From: a virus
Reading direction: 5' to 3' (one strand)
Length of the DNA: 46,727 nucleotides
IMG/VR virus record: IMGVR_UViG_3300035187_001612
Span: 1-46,727 of that record
Of the stretch, positions 23,895-31,177 are shown piece by piece (position 1 is the stretch's first letter; each line of letters starts with the position of its first letter). The notes below the pieces were generated by a model. That model saw only the letters and a program-made list of their open reading frames with translations. It searched no databases and had not been told where the DNA came from. A program made the position numbers and the translations under genes.

Positions 23895-24145
23895 CAGAAC
23901 GGCATGCTGTCGTCAAGATCCTGGCTGCGCTGCTGGGGTCGAGCCGGCGGCGCGTCGCCTCTCTCGCGCGGGACGCTGAGAGCGATGACGAGCTTCCCGT
24001 CCTCGTTCTTGTGAACCGGGATGAAGTCAAGGAAGAGCGTGTAGCCGTCTCCCTTCTTGGACTTGAAGGCAGTCCCAACGCGCGTCCAGTAGCTTTTGCC
24101 GTTGCGACCGGGGACCGCGCAGATTGCGTCGAGACGTTCAGTCAT
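23894..24145 (-). CDS. ssDNA-binding-like small protein with SSB-type acidic tail, 83 aa
   Basis: The body reads NGKSYWTRVGTAFKSKKGDG, then YTLFLDFIPV and KLVIALSVP, a compact beta-barrel-like pattern seen in small phage proteins beside recombinases. The last eight residues are DLDDSMPF, closely matching the acidic C-terminal peptide of bacterial SSB (DDDIPF), which recruits repair and replication proteins. The gene overlaps the ERF gene by eight bases. ssDNA binding in recombination is inferred from the tail and context. Confidence 0.6.
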   Translation of the reverse strand: MTERLDAICAVPGRNGKSYWTRVGTAFKSKKGDGYTLFLDFIPVHKNEDGKLVIALSVPRERGDAPPARPQQRSQDLDDSMPF

Positions 24146-24806
24146 TGTTTCCCTCCTGAGCTTCGAGTTCGGCCAGACGATCGTCCTTGGCCTTCATGAT
24201 GGCTTGATACCCGGCCTCGCTGACCTTCTTGATCGCAAGGAGTTGTTCCTTGCGGTTCATGATGATCGAGGCGATCACGGTTGCGTCGCCGGCAGCCATG
24301 ATCTCGTCGCGGATCGCCTTGAAATGTGCGCGCGTCTGGTCTTCTGCTGGCTTCGCGGCAGGCGGCGCCTTGTCGGTCTTCGACGTGATCGTGTTGCCAT
24401 CGGCAGCGTTCGCGTCATCGTCTTCCTCCGCGGCTAGGCCGAAGAAGGCAGCGATCTGGTAGCGTCGCGCGAAGGTGATCAAGCTACCAAGCTCCTGCAT
24501 CTTCTGCGCCTTTGCGTCGATCGGCATGCAGGTCGCGATCTGCCCGCCAGCGGCATGATAGAGCCGCAGGCACATCATCTGACCTTCAGGGTGCCGCTCC
24601 AGCGTCTGGGTGAATGACAGTCCGTTGCTCGACAAAGGTCCACGGATGCCGTCCAAAATCGCGTCCAACGTTGCGTATGCGAACTTGTAAGCGCCTCGAT
24701 CAGACTTGACCGAGACCTCCCGGTTCTTGACCGGGTTCGCCATGCTGCCTTGGGCAGCAGCCAGCGCGGCGTAGAGAGCCGCCAGTGCTTTCTGTTCGTC
24801 GCTCAT
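24138..24806 (-). CDS. erf: ERF-family single-strand annealing protein, 222 aa
   Basis: N-terminal ALAALYAALAAAQGSMANPVK, YKFAYATLDAILDGIRGPLS, then the family signature GSLITFARRYQIAAFFGLAAEED. This is the standard order of the ERF domain (P22 Erf), which anneals complementary single strands during phage recombination and genome circularisation. The C-terminal part is an Ala/Pro/Lys linker and a helical tail. ATG at 24806 is preceded by GGAGGTG; a GTG one codon earlier is possible. It overlaps the exonuclease stop, forming a two-gene recombination unit. Confidence 0.85.
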   Translation of the reverse strand: MSDEQKALAALYAALAAAQGSMANPVKNREVSVKSDRGAYKFAYATLDAILDGIRGPLSSNGLSFTQTLERHPEGQMMCLRLYHAAGGQIATCMPIDAKAQKMQELGSLITFARRYQIAAFFGLAAEEDDDANAADGNTITSKTDKAPPAAKPAEDQTRAHFKAIRDEIMAAGDATVIASIIMNRKEQLLAIKKVSEAGYQAIMKAKDDRLAELEAQEGNND

Positions 24807-25591
24807 CACTTCACCTCCGAGATGCGAAGCGCGCCACGCTTGTCACGCTTCAATGCGATGCCGTGACCGGACGCCGCCTTGACGTCCGCCGGCACCAAGG
24901 AACGCAGCGTGTTGGCTGCGCGGTCGAACTTCTTGCTGGCTTCGGCTGTCGCAAACCATTCGGCGGCAGCGTCTGCCCACTCGTTGTTCCCCGTCATGTC
25001 GATGACCCTGGTCGGCGCGGGGGCTTCGATTGGGGCGCCGGGGCCAGGCGGCATGTTCAGTCCGACGCAATCCCAGAACTCGCGTTCGGCAGCGATCAAC
25101 ATGTCGGCATAAGCCGGGTCGAACTCGACTTCCTGATAGTCGTATGAGTTGCCTCTGATGACCGACAGGAAGGCGCGGCTCTTGCCAGTGCAGATCATGC
25201 CGTGGTGAAGCTGCGGCTGGTACTTGCGGACCGAATCCTCCAGGGAAAACCGCTCGGCCGTGTGCTTACATTCAACCAGCGCATCCGACAGCATGCCGTC
25301 GGGCTGACACGCCATGAACCCGTTGGCCGCGACAAAGCGCCCAGGGTTATTGACCAAGACAAAGCCGGTCTTCCTCTGGAACCAAGCGAGATTGAACGGC
25401 TCTGTGAAAGAACCAAGCTGAACGGGGAAAACGTCGCTCAGGTCATCCGGTTCGGCTTGTCCGGTCTTGACCTGCCAGAGCTTGTAACGGTCAGCATCGC
25501 TGCCGTTGATGATGATGTTGGCGTCGGAGCCGCCGATATACTTGCGGCGCTCCGCATGCCAGGCGTCAGACTTCTGCTGCGGTATCGTCAT
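24806..25591 (-). CDS. YqaJ/lambda-exo-like recombination exonuclease, 261 aa
   Basis: PD-(D/E)XK nuclease features: GGSDA near residue 20, QLGSFTEPFNL (58-68), CQPDGM with D98, and VECKH with E107 and K109. These are the catalytic residues of YqaJ-type viral recombinases, 5'-3' exonucleases that supply ssDNA to the ERF annealing partner. The start ATG 25591 has AAGGAGG upstream; the longer open frame upstream overlaps the replication gene and is not used. Context (ERF, SSB-like, replication protein) is that of a Red-type module. Confidence 0.85.
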   Translation of the reverse strand: MTIPQQKSDAWHAERRKYIGGSDANIIINGSDADRYKLWQVKTGQAEPDDLSDVFPVQLGSFTEPFNLAWFQRKTGFVLVNNPGRFVAANGFMACQPDGMLSDALVECKHTAERFSLEDSVRKYQPQLHHGMICTGKSRAFLSVIRGNSYDYQEVEFDPAYADMLIAAEREFWDCVGLNMPPGPGAPIEAPAPTRVIDMTGNNEWADAAAEWFATAEASKKFDRAANTLRSLVPADVKAASGHGIALKRDKRGALRISEVK

Positions 25592-26222
25592 AAACGTCCT
25601 CCTTGTGTGACGAACGAAGCGCATCATGCACATTTTCTTCGTCGTGTGAAGATATTTTTTTGGGTTTCGGCCCGTATTTCGTTCGACTTTCGTTCCGATC
25701 CCGCGCGCTGATCCAATGCTCCTGATGGATCGGCAACGCTTGCGGCGCCGGCTTGTTGTCGAGGACATGCAGGGATGCCGCGTTCCATGCCCTGGATTGG
25801 ATGCCATCGCCGCCAGGCAGCAGGCAGGACCACATCTCGATCTCGTCAATGCCGAGCCGTCGCGCAGCCTCCTGGATGCGTCCCCTGTGATGTTCGCGGG
25901 TCCGCTCGATCAGGCTGTCGCGCAATCGGTGGATGTCGCGTGTTGCCTGCATTTGCGCGACCAGCTTGTTGTCTGTCCTCCATGTCGGCTCTTCTGGCTC
26001 TGGGGCGCCGACCTCGTCCTGCCAGCGCCCGGCATTCAGCCAGGTCGCAGGATGGGCGATGTACTGCTGGTCAGTCCCTCGTTTGGCAGCAGCGTAGCGT
26101 TTCGCCCCTTCGATTATTTCGTTTGGGTTTGTCCCCATTTTGATGAGTTTGTCCCACGATTTTTCGGCTGCTTTCTTGCCGACCTTCCTTGGGTACACGC
26201 CATAAAATGCCTCGAAGTTCAT
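25566..26222 (-). CDS. Replication protein (helicase-loader/initiator-type), 218 aa
   Basis: Starts with FYGVYPRKVGKKAAEKSWDKL, then YAAAKRGTDQQYIAHPATWLN and AGRWQDE. This F-A-YPRK-GK-AA---W and HPATWLN--RW-DE block is the conserved C-terminal domain of many phage replication initiation/helicase-loading proteins. Here it is at the N-terminus and the usual winged-helix part is missing. The rest is helical and charged. Overlaps the exonuclease start by 26 bases. It likely recruits host helicase or primase to the phage origin (inference). Confidence 0.65.
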   Translation of the reverse strand: MNFEAFYGVYPRKVGKKAAEKSWDKLIKMGTNPNEIIEGAKRYAAAKRGTDQQYIAHPATWLNAGRWQDEVGAPEPEEPTWRTDNKLVAQMQATRDIHRLRDSLIERTREHHRGRIQEAARRLGIDEIEMWSCLLPGGDGIQSRAWNAASLHVLDNKPAPQALPIHQEHWISARDRNESRTKYGPKPKKISSHDEENVHDALRSSHKEDVYDDTAAEV

Positions 26223-26479
26223 TCGGCTCTCCTTGCTTCAATCTCCATCGGGTGGTTCCAGTAGCCATGTCTGACCAGGCCGATCGCATAGCGGGCAAGA
26301 AACCCCCAGGCTCCATACTTCTGGATCTGATCAAGGTGAACCTGCTCATGGCGTTGCAGCCAATCAGGTGGTGGCCAAGATCGGTAATAGGCGACCCCCC
26401 AGGGCATGGTTATTCCGGAGAATCCGGTCATTCGCAACCACAAGCGGACGGGCAGCGGGGCGGGGCGGTGGTTGGTCAT
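26219..26479 (-). CDS. Small zincin-like protein (HExxH), 86 aa
   Basis: QRHEQVHLDQ has a clear HExxH metal-binding motif, followed by RYAIGLVRHGYWNHPMEIEA, where the second Glu in NHPMEIEA is placed as a third zinc ligand. I know this HE-VH--Q---G--F-------G-----NP-E-EA layout from small phage and bacterial proteins of the minimal zincin fold. A peptidase activity is possible but unproven. It overlaps the replication gene start by four bases. Confidence 0.62.
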   Translation of the reverse strand: MTNHRPAPLPVRLWLRMTGFSGITMPWGVAYYRSWPPPDWLQRHEQVHLDQIQKYGAWGFLARYAIGLVRHGYWNHPMEIEARRAE

Positions 26480-26491
26480 GGCTTGGGCTGC

Positions 26492-26725
26492 TCATCTGTA
26501 TGGATTGCGCGGAATGTGACGAGCAGCCTTGATCATCCTTTCCCGATGCTCTCCGTAGCCTTCGTCCCAGGCATCTGCTCTCGCGCGTTCAAACTCCGCG
26601 CGCAGCTTATCAATCTTAGCCAAAAGAATGGCTCGGTGCTCATGGAGCACCCATACATATTGTCGCTCCCCATTGGATTTAGATTCATGTTCCGCGCGGA
26701 TCTGCTCAATCGTATATCTGCTCAT
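26492..26725 (-). CDS. Hypothetical helical protein, 77 aa
   Basis: ATG 26725 (start SRYTIEQIRAEHE). One long charged helix with RAILLAKIDKLRAEFERARADAWDEGYGEHRERMIKAA. Its N-terminus (IEQIRAEHE) resembles that of the 113-aa gene at 26946 (IAEIRARHEI), which suggests common origin. Function unknown. Confidence 0.5.
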   Translation of the reverse strand: MSRYTIEQIRAEHESKSNGERQYVWVLHEHRAILLAKIDKLRAEFERARADAWDEGYGEHRERMIKAARHIPRNPYR

Positions 26726-26949
26726 CGGGTGCCCTTTTCGTAGAAGTGGCAATTGGCGATAGGAAAATTGCTCTTGCGATAGATATCGCCGCCGCGCACA
26801 TTGATGCCCGTATGCGGCCACCATTTCGATGCTGGCAGGTCGGGCAGCTTTGGGGCGGGGGCCTCGCAAAATCCGACCCCTGTCAACCGGCCACTCTTAT
26901 GTCGCCGCCACTCCGCATGGCGACACGATAGGCATAGATGTGCGCTCAT
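26722..26949 (-). CDS. Small Cys-rich protein, 75 aa
   Basis: CLSCRHAEWRRHKSG (residues 5-19), then GFCEAP and a later NCHFY, giving a CxxC...C...C arrangement fit for one zinc. The N-terminal CxxCxxxxW then GxC pattern is common in small phage proteins of early operons. It overlaps both neighbours by four bases, consistent with coupled translation. Role unknown. Confidence 0.58.
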   Translation of the reverse strand: MSAHLCLSCRHAEWRRHKSGRLTGVGFCEAPAPKLPDLPASKWWPHTGINVRGGDIYRKSNFPIANCHFYEKGTR

Positions 26950-27287
26950 GGCTTGGCCTCCAACGGCGCGCGAACGACGTTGATGGTGTCGCCGGGATAC
27001 AGCCACGCCCCGGCGCCGTGCCACTCTCGTCCCGGTGAGCCTTGATGGCTGGCGAGAACCTCCGATCCTAAGAGCAGCCGTGCGACCTCGGCCCGCGCCT
27101 CGTTGAGTTCGCGGGTCAGCCGCTCGATCTCCTCCACCATGTCGCGGCTGAAGCCATTCAACAGCCCTTGCAGCCGCTCGACCTCGGCCAGCAACGCGGC
27201 GCGGTCTTTGTGCGCCCCTGGATGCCAGCCGCGATATCGGTCATTGATCTCATGCCGCGCGCGGATCTCCGCAATCTTGTCGCTCAT
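26946..27287 (-). CDS. Coiled-coil early protein, 113 aa
   Basis: IAEIRARHEINDRYRG, then DRAALLAEVERLQGLLNGF and VEEIERLTRELNEARAEVARLL form a long coiled coil. The C-terminal 35 residues are different (WHGAGAWLYPGDTINVV). Phage early regions often carry such variable coiled-coil proteins. It shares the ERLTRE-(N/S)EARAEVAR segment with the next gene, so the two are partial paralogues. Confidence 0.5.
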   Translation of the reverse strand: MSDKIAEIRARHEINDRYRGWHPGAHKDRAALLAEVERLQGLLNGFSRDMVEEIERLTRELNEARAEVARLLLGSEVLASHQGSPGREWHGAGAWLYPGDTINVVRAPLEAKP

Positions 27288-27685
27288 GGCTTGGCCTCCC
27301 TCCTCCTCCTCGCCTGAATGTAAGCCCGTGCCTCGTCGTCGCTACGCCACGCTCGCATGAGCGTCCAGATTTCTGCCGCCTGTCGCGCCACCTCGGCCCG
27401 CGCCTCGCTGATTTCTCGGGTCAGCCGCTCGACCTCGGCCCGAAGATCCGCGTTCTCCTTGGCCTGCTTCCAAACAACAGCGCGGGCCTCGTCGCGCTCG
27501 ATCTCCGCGCACTTGGCATTGACCCTGAGAGATTCGGCCACGGGCATCTCCTCCCGCATCCGCTCGACCTCAGCGCGCAGCCGCTTAATCTCATTTTCGG
27601 CCTCCAGCAGATAGTCGGAGGCAGAGCCGCTCATTCGGATCTGATAGTCTGCGGCGGCTCGCAGATCATCCAGTACGTCATTCAT
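27284..27685 (-). CDS. Coiled-coil early protein, 133 aa, partial paralogue of neighbour
   Basis: ATG 27685 begins NDVLDDLRAAADYQIRM. Residues 25-110 are heptad-like (ENEIKRLRAEVERMREEM, ADLRAEVERLTREISEARAEVARQ). The segment AEVERLTRE-SEARAEVAR is nearly repeated in the gene at 26946, pointing to duplication. No enzymatic motif; possible scaffold or DNA-binding accessory. Confidence 0.5.
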   Translation of the reverse strand: MNDVLDDLRAAADYQIRMSGSASDYLLEAENEIKRLRAEVERMREEMPVAESLRVNAKCAEIERDEARAVVWKQAKENADLRAEVERLTREISEARAEVARQAAEIWTLMRAWRSDDEARAYIQARRRREAKP

Positions 27686-27852
27686 CGTCCGTCCTCCCGC
27701 TCCACGACAGTCATTCCTGCCGCCTCGATCGCGATCAGGATGTCCTCGATGAAGGTGCAGTAGAAAGACCTCTCCACCTCCGTCCAGGTCTGCCAGCGGT
27801 CGGGCCACTTGGCGGAGCCGATGCGAAGGGCAAGCTTCTCTCTCTCAGTCAT
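27682..27852 (-). CDS. Hypothetical small protein, 56 aa
   Basis: ATG 27852 with AAGGAG about nine bases upstream. Contains REKLALRIGSAKWPDRWQTWTEVERSF and ILIAIEAAGMTVV. Overlaps both neighbours by four bases. Small globular helical protein; no family recognised. Confidence 0.5.
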   Translation of the reverse strand: MTEREKLALRIGSAKWPDRWQTWTEVERSFYCTFIEDILIAIEAAGMTVVEREDGR

Positions 27853-28049
27853 AACGACTTCTCCTTTCTGATCCGGTGACACTCGGGGAATCCAAGCGCC
27901 ATGCCGGGTGGTAGTGACGCCTTCAGTTCGTCGTAGGCAACGCGGCAGTCCTGGACTGTCGGCACCTCTGAGATGACCACCACGCAATCACGCGGGGGCG
28001 GCGAGATCGTGCAGGCCAGGACATACAGCACGAAGGTCGCGGGGGTCAT
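27849..28049 (-). CDS. Small exported protein candidate with Cys residues, 66 aa
   Basis: The ATG at 28049 overlaps the TGA of the upstream membrane microprotein (ATGA), which decides this start over an ATG 12 bases earlier. TPATFVLYVLACTISPPP could be a weak signal or lipoprotein-like sequence with a Cys at residue 13. Two further Cys follow (DC in CRVAYDELKASLP and a PECHRI end). Possibly envelope-associated; unproven. Confidence 0.5.
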   Translation of the reverse strand: MTPATFVLYVLACTISPPPRDCVVVISEVPTVQDCRVAYDELKASLPPGMALGFPECHRIRKEKSL

Positions 28050-28132
28050 GACGCCACCCATGCTGACCAGACCCCGATCGCCACCAGGACGATCGACAGG
28101 ATCAACACGCGCACCAGGTCTACCTTTTGCAT
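28046..28132 (-). CDS. Single-membrane-helix microprotein, 28 aa
   Basis: Strong GGAGGTATCT ribosome site before the ATG. The 28 residues QKVDLVRVLILSIVLVAIGVW and a short tail form one membrane helix. The stop overlaps the next ATG. Such tiny membrane peptides occur in phage early operons and may act on the host membrane (inference). Confidence 0.5.
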   Translation of the reverse strand: MQKVDLVRVLILSIVLVAIGVWSAWVAS

Positions 28133-28311
28133 AGATACCTCCTGACCTTCATTGTTGACGCCTCCTCCTCCGAGATCAAGCAGCGGCCTCCGAGCTTGAT
28201 GCCGAGCCGGCCCTTTCGGACGCGCTTTCGGATCGCCTCCTCGGAGCAGTTCATCCGCTTCGCCAACTCCTGCGCCGAAAGGAACTTCAGTGGTCGTAGA
28301 TCGAACTTCAT
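28120..28311 (-). CDS. Helix-turn-helix protein, excisionase/MerR-like, 63 aa
   Basis: Starts at ATG 28311 (GGAGG six bases upstream). FLSAQELAKRMNCSEEAIRKRVRKGRL then GIKLGGRCLISEEE is the winged-helix pattern of excisionase/AlpA-type DNA-binding proteins (SAQELAK-----S---IRKRV--G-LG-K-GGR-LI---). With no integrase in the window it more likely regulates transcription than excision. Its start leader is nearly identical to that of the gene at 29237. Confidence 0.68.
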   Translation of the reverse strand: MKFDLRPLKFLSAQELAKRMNCSEEAIRKRVRKGRLGIKLGGRCLISEEEASTMKVRRYLCKR

Positions 28312-28322
28312 AATTGCCTCCA

Positions 28323-29237
28323 TCAACTGATTGCCTTCAAGACTTCTGCCGCGACTTGCGGGACGATGGCGTTGCCGTAGGCGCGCAAGCGTCCCACGCG
28401 TCCGGGTATCCCATGAGCCAACGGGAATGTGCCGGGTTCAACTGGCCGGGCTTTCCCGTCTCGGCAGAGGAGCCAGTCGGCAAGGGACCAGAATGAACGA
28501 CTTGGTTCGCTAACTGCTCTCCCTTCTTCGTCCCCGTTCTCTCCTGATAGCTGCGCGCGTTCGCGTAACGGTAATCCCTTGCCGCTGGCGTCGCCCAGCC
28601 CGCTATCGTGGCCGGGTCTTCGTAAGGATTGATGCCGTTCTCGTCCATCGTCTCCAAGTCTGGACACTCGCAATCGTGCGCGTGAACCTTGTGGATGTTG
28701 CACACAAAATTGTCGCATTCTTGGCATTGCGTCCAAATTGGTGGCGACCCAGAAAAATCTCTGTCGGATGTGCGGGGCGCCGACGCTCGCAGCGCAGAGA
28801 TCCTCCGCCCCGCAGGCGTAACCCTGGGCTTCCAAGTCAGCGAATACGTTGTCGAGCCATCCAAGCCCAAGGCTGCTCGCAACCTGCTCTCCAGCAACGA
28901 CTGAAGGGCGACACTCGCTGACGAGCCGGTACATCTCGGGCCAGAGGTGTCTTTCATCGGCGGTGCCTCCGCGCTTCCCTGCCGACGAGAATGGTTGGCA
29001 GGGGCAAGAACCTGTCCAAAGAGGTCTGTCGTCGGGCCATCCTGCGAGGCGCGCGGCGAGGCTCCATCCGCCGATGCCGGCGAACAGATGGACTTGGGTG
29101 TATCCCTTGAGGTCGTCGGGTCTGACATCAATAATACTCCTCTCATCAACATCGCCAGGCGCTATGTGCCCGGCAGCGACCAAGTTTCTAAGCCACGCGG
29201 CAGCGAACGGGTCTATCTCGTTGTAGTAAGCTGGCAT
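28323..29237 (-). CDS. C5-cytosine DNA methyltransferase, 304 aa
   Basis: Motif I FAGIGG (52-57) binds AdoMet; motif IV PCQPFS (79-84) holds the catalytic Cys80; motif VI is GEQVAS rather than the usual ENV; motif [13 protein letters not shown] (157-165); motif X-like YGNAIVP near 288. The N-terminus [20 protein letters not shown] is typical of phage versions. It methylates cytosine C5, probably protecting phage DNA. No partner nuclease was found. The target-recognition region (about 170-250) is Arg/Asp/Gly-rich and odd, probably because it overlaps a second reading frame on the same strand. Confidence 0.82.
   Translation of the reverse strand: MPAYYNEIDPFAAAWLRNLVAAGHIAPGDVDERSIIDVRPDDLKGYTQVHLFAGIGGWSLAARLAGWPDDRPLWTGSCPCQPFSSAGKRGGTADERHLWPEMYRLVSECRPSVVAGEQVASSLGLGWLDNVFADLEAQGYACGAEDLCAASVGAPHIRQRFFWVATNLDAMPRMRQFCVQHPQGSRARLRVSRLGDDGRERHQSLRRPGHDSGLGDASGKGLPLRERAQLSGENGDEEGRAVSEPSRSFWSLADWLLCRDGKARPVEPGTFPLAHGIPGRVGRLRAYGNAIVPQVAAEVLKAIS
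28337..29128 (-). CDS. Overlapping alternative-frame ORF inside the C5 methyltransferase gene, 263 aa
   Basis: A long frame on the same strand, offset from the methyltransferase frame, runs almost its whole length. It is Ser/Thr/Pro-rich at first ([20 protein letters not shown]) and contains [20 protein letters not shown], a Cys/His cluster [30 protein letters not shown], and ends [20 protein letters not shown] recognise this type (TWK---TP-GR---RLRAS, GW-TP-ARD, LMG-P--W) as a protein repeatedly seen with phage cytosine methyltransferases. The Cys/His cluster looks like a real zinc-binding segment. Whether it is translated alone or reached by frameshift is unknown. Confidence 0.45.
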   Translation of the reverse strand: MSDPTTSRDTPKSICSPASADGASPRASQDGPTTDLFGQVLAPANHSRRQGSAEAPPMKDTSGPRCTGSSASVALQSLLESRLRAALGLDGSTTYSLTWKPRVTPAGRRISALRASAPRTSDRDFSGSPPIWTQCQECDNFVCNIHKVHAHDCECPDLETMDENGINPYEDPATIAGWATPAARDYRYANARSYQERTGTKKGEQLANQVVHSGPLPTGSSAETGKPGQLNPAHSRWLMGYPDAWDACAPTATPSSRKSRQKS

Positions 29238-29512
29238 CAGATCAGCCCCTTGCGTCTCAGTTCTTGCGCCTCACTCGCGCGGACCTTGCGAAGCTCGATT
29301 GCCTTCCTTTCCTTCTTCACAATCGCCTCCACTTGTTTAGCAAGGCTCGGGTAACAGTACCCTCTCGCCGTGTAGACCCCTGAAAGCTGGCAGCCCCACC
29401 TAGCAACCGCCAAGCTCGCAAACCTCTCAGGCTTCGTACCTCCCCTGATGCCAGCAATACGGCACCAGTACATCAGCGCCCTCTTCGCACTTGTACCTTC
29501 ATCCTTCTTCAT
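29237..29512 (-). CDS. Hypothetical basic protein, 91 aa
   Basis: ATG 29512 (GGAGG six bases upstream); the stop overlaps the methyltransferase start. KKDEGTSAKRALMYWCRIAGIRGG, then ARWGCQLSGVYTARGYCYPSLAKQVEAIVKKERKAIELRK. Basic with three Cys and a helical, possibly DNA-binding C-terminus. Not recognised. Confidence 0.5.
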   Translation of the reverse strand: MKKDEGTSAKRALMYWCRIAGIRGGTKPERFASLAVARWGCQLSGVYTARGYCYPSLAKQVEAIVKKERKAIELRKVRASEAQELRRKGLI

Positions 29513-29541
29513 AATTGCCTCCGTTGATGGTTCGCTTTTCG

Positions 29542-29892
29542 CTATGCCGACCAAGAATTCAGTCTCGCCACGACGAGTTTCCTGACCTTCTTGGTCGCCT
29601 TCCAGACGTCGATTTTGTCTCTCTTGCCAACAAGATGGATCTCCTCATGGCAAAGCCGACAAACCGCAACCAGGTCTATGGCAATGTTCTCTCTGCCAAG
29701 ACGCTTGTAACTCCGATGGTGAACATCAAGCGGAACATTGTCGGCCTCACAACAATAACACTTCCAGCCACTTTCGTTGCCAGGCGGGTTGTTCTTCCAC
29801 ATGCTTGATGAGAAGAACATCCGCTTCTTCTTGGCCCACTCAGGCGACCGTATGTAACTGAGGTAGTGAACCCTTCTCGACTTCTTCTTCAT
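29542..29892 (-). CDS. HNH endonuclease-like protein, 116 aa
   Basis: YLSYIRSPEWAKKKRMFF opening, CYCC (45-48), DVHHRSYKRLGRENI with the catalytic HH at 58-59 and N69, then CRLCHEEIH (78-86). This is the HNH fold with an extra zinc site made by CxxC and CxxCH. Free-standing HNH proteins may be homing nucleases, packaging cofactors of the terminase, or defence enzymes; here it sits in the early region. An in-frame ATG at 30024 would add 44 Pro/Gln-rich residues; ATG 29892 with GGAGAG matches the family start better. Confidence 0.75.
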   Translation of the reverse strand: MKKKSRRVHYLSYIRSPEWAKKKRMFFSSSMWKNNPPGNESGWKCYCCEADNVPLDVHHRSYKRLGRENIAIDLVAVCRLCHEEIHLVGKRDKIDVWKATKKVRKLVVARLNSWSA

Positions 29893-30410
29893 CTCTCCAT
29901 CCTCTCCCCTGTTCAGACCAGTCTGCTTTTGGGGTGGTGTGCGGGCAGACTCCGACCATCCGTAGAAAGTCGGAGCTTTTTTCTGCTTTTGGGTCCCATC
30001 TGGAGCCGCCGGAGCAGATTGCATCAGTCACCTTTGAGCCTGAGCAGGCAATGGGCCGGGGCGGCGATCCGATGTGATGGCAACTACCCCACCACACCCC
30101 GATTAAGACTGTCTCCATATCGCGGTGGCAGAACCGGACGATGCAATTCGCCCGGACTGCGCGCCTCTTTTTCAAGGCATCGTTCTGGTTTCGCTTGAAC
30201 GTCGTTCCTGCTGTCTTACCCGCTCGGGCGCAGCGACGTAGCCGGCAGACGGCCATCCGCGTTCAGCCTTGCAAGATTGGGGATCACGTGCCAGATTGCT
30301 CCGACACTTGACCCGCCTCTGCTAAGGCTGGGTCCGCGACACCGGGGCTTGCGAGGCCCGCGTTGTCAGGGAGCCGGGGAGGCGCGAACCTCTCCGGCCC
30401 CCAAACAACA
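29893..30410 (-). other. 518 bases without a confident gene
   Basis: Both strands were read. On the minus strand an open frame 29840-30256 (up to 138 codons) contains RANCIVRFCHRDMETVLIGVWWGSCHHIG and several Cys/His, but has no good ribosome site and overlaps the HNH gene. It might encode a small Cys-rich protein from ATG 30256 or 30118. A GC-rich hairpin lies at 30373-30398. No tRNA cloverleaf was recognised. The segment may contain decayed genes or control elements. Confidence 0.4.
30373..30398 (-). terminator. GC-rich hairpin downstream of zinc-finger gene
   Basis: GCCGGGGAGG (30373-30382) and CCTCTCCGGC (30389-30398) pair over ten positions with one mismatch and a six-base loop. It lies 12 bases past the end of the minus-strand gene at 30411. 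No U-run follows on either strand, so it may be a weak terminator or an mRNA end-stabilising structure. Confidence 0.4.
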
Positions 30411-30584
30411 TCACAAGTTGTCGGCCTCGTCAAGAGGGGGAAGCTCCAGCCACCCTCTCCCCCCACATTCCTCACAAGTCACCCGCGTGACCCTCCATCT
30501 GCCGCCAGGCGCCCCTGAGATGCAGGGAAGGAGTTCTTCGTGCGTGGTCATACCGTCGCCGTCACAGGCTTCGCAGGTGGTCAT
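30411..30584 (-). CDS. DnaJ-type zinc-finger protein, 57 aa
   Basis: Two CxxCxGxG-like knuckles: CEACDGDG (4-11) and CEECGGRG (37-44), the arrangement of a minimal DnaJ cysteine-rich domain that binds one zinc. Between them lies a short GG-RWRVTRV strand. Stand-alone proteins of this form are frequent in phage early operons, and their role is not known to me. ATG 30584 overlaps the upstream gene by four bases. Confidence 0.68.
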   Translation of the reverse strand: MTTCEACDGDGMTTHEELLPCISGAPGGRWRVTRVTCEECGGRGWLELPPLDEADNL

Positions 30585-31177
30585 GGCTGCGCCTCCTCCG
30601 GATAAGGGTCTCGCCCCGCTTCGATCTCCTCGCAGATCCGGCGCAATTCGTCGGCTTGTGCGGCTTTCGCGGCGCCCGCCTGCCGTGCCGTATATGCAGT
30701 ATTCACCGCCGCCCTCGCCGCCCTTTCCGACCCCGCCGACTCCGCTGCCGACGCCGCCCACGCCGTCTCCGTCCACGCCCAATGCGCCGCATCCGCCGCC
30801 TGCTCTGCCGCCGCCGCGGCCCTCCACGCCGCCGAATACGCCGCCAACGCTGCCTCCCCCGCCTGCCTCAACTCGGCAGCGCTTGCGCGGCCTCGCGCAA
30901 ACCGCTCTGCAACGTCGATGGCTGCGAGACTGCGGGGGTCGGTCATGAGGTGCTGCACCTGCCGCGCGCACCAGGTAACATAGAGCCGGATCTCCCGTTC
31001 TCGTCCCTCAACAGCACGCAGGCAATAGAGCGCGTCATCAAGCCCGCTGCTTTCAAGCACCGCAGTGATCGGCAACGGCTCGTCGGCGGCTGTGGTTTTG
31101 CCCAGATGCCGCAGCAACTTTTCCCATCCCTCTCGGCAGGGTTTGTGGCTGCGGATCTGATTGAGCGTCGTAATCAT
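30581..31177 (-). CDS. Conserved Ala-rich phage protein, 198 aa
   Basis: N-terminal half TTLNQIRSHKPCREGWEKLLR then GLDDALYCLRAVEGREREIRLYVTWCARQVQHLMTDPRS is a well-conserved block I recognise from many environmental and prophage genomes. The C-terminal half is a long Ala/Trp/Glu helical region (AAYSAAWRAAAAAEQAADAA) that varies in length between phages. Its DNA (30650-30890) is a run of GCC/GCG-type codons that reads as Pro-rich nonsense on the + strand. Function unknown; possibly sequestration or scaffold. Confidence 0.72.
   Translation of the reverse strand: MITTLNQIRSHKPCREGWEKLLRHLGKTTAADEPLPITAVLESSGLDDALYCLRAVEGREREIRLYVTWCARQVQHLMTDPRSLAAIDVAERFARGRASAAELRQAGEAALAAYSAAWRAAAAAEQAADAAHWAWTETAWAASAAESAGSERAARAAVNTAYTARQAGAAKAAQADELRRICEEIEAGRDPYPEEAQP

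Noticed and set aside
29893-30410. tRNA gene in the gene-poor stretch
   Set aside because: The GC hairpin at 30373-30398 resembles one arm, but no full cloverleaf, anticodon arm or T-arm GTTCRA was found.
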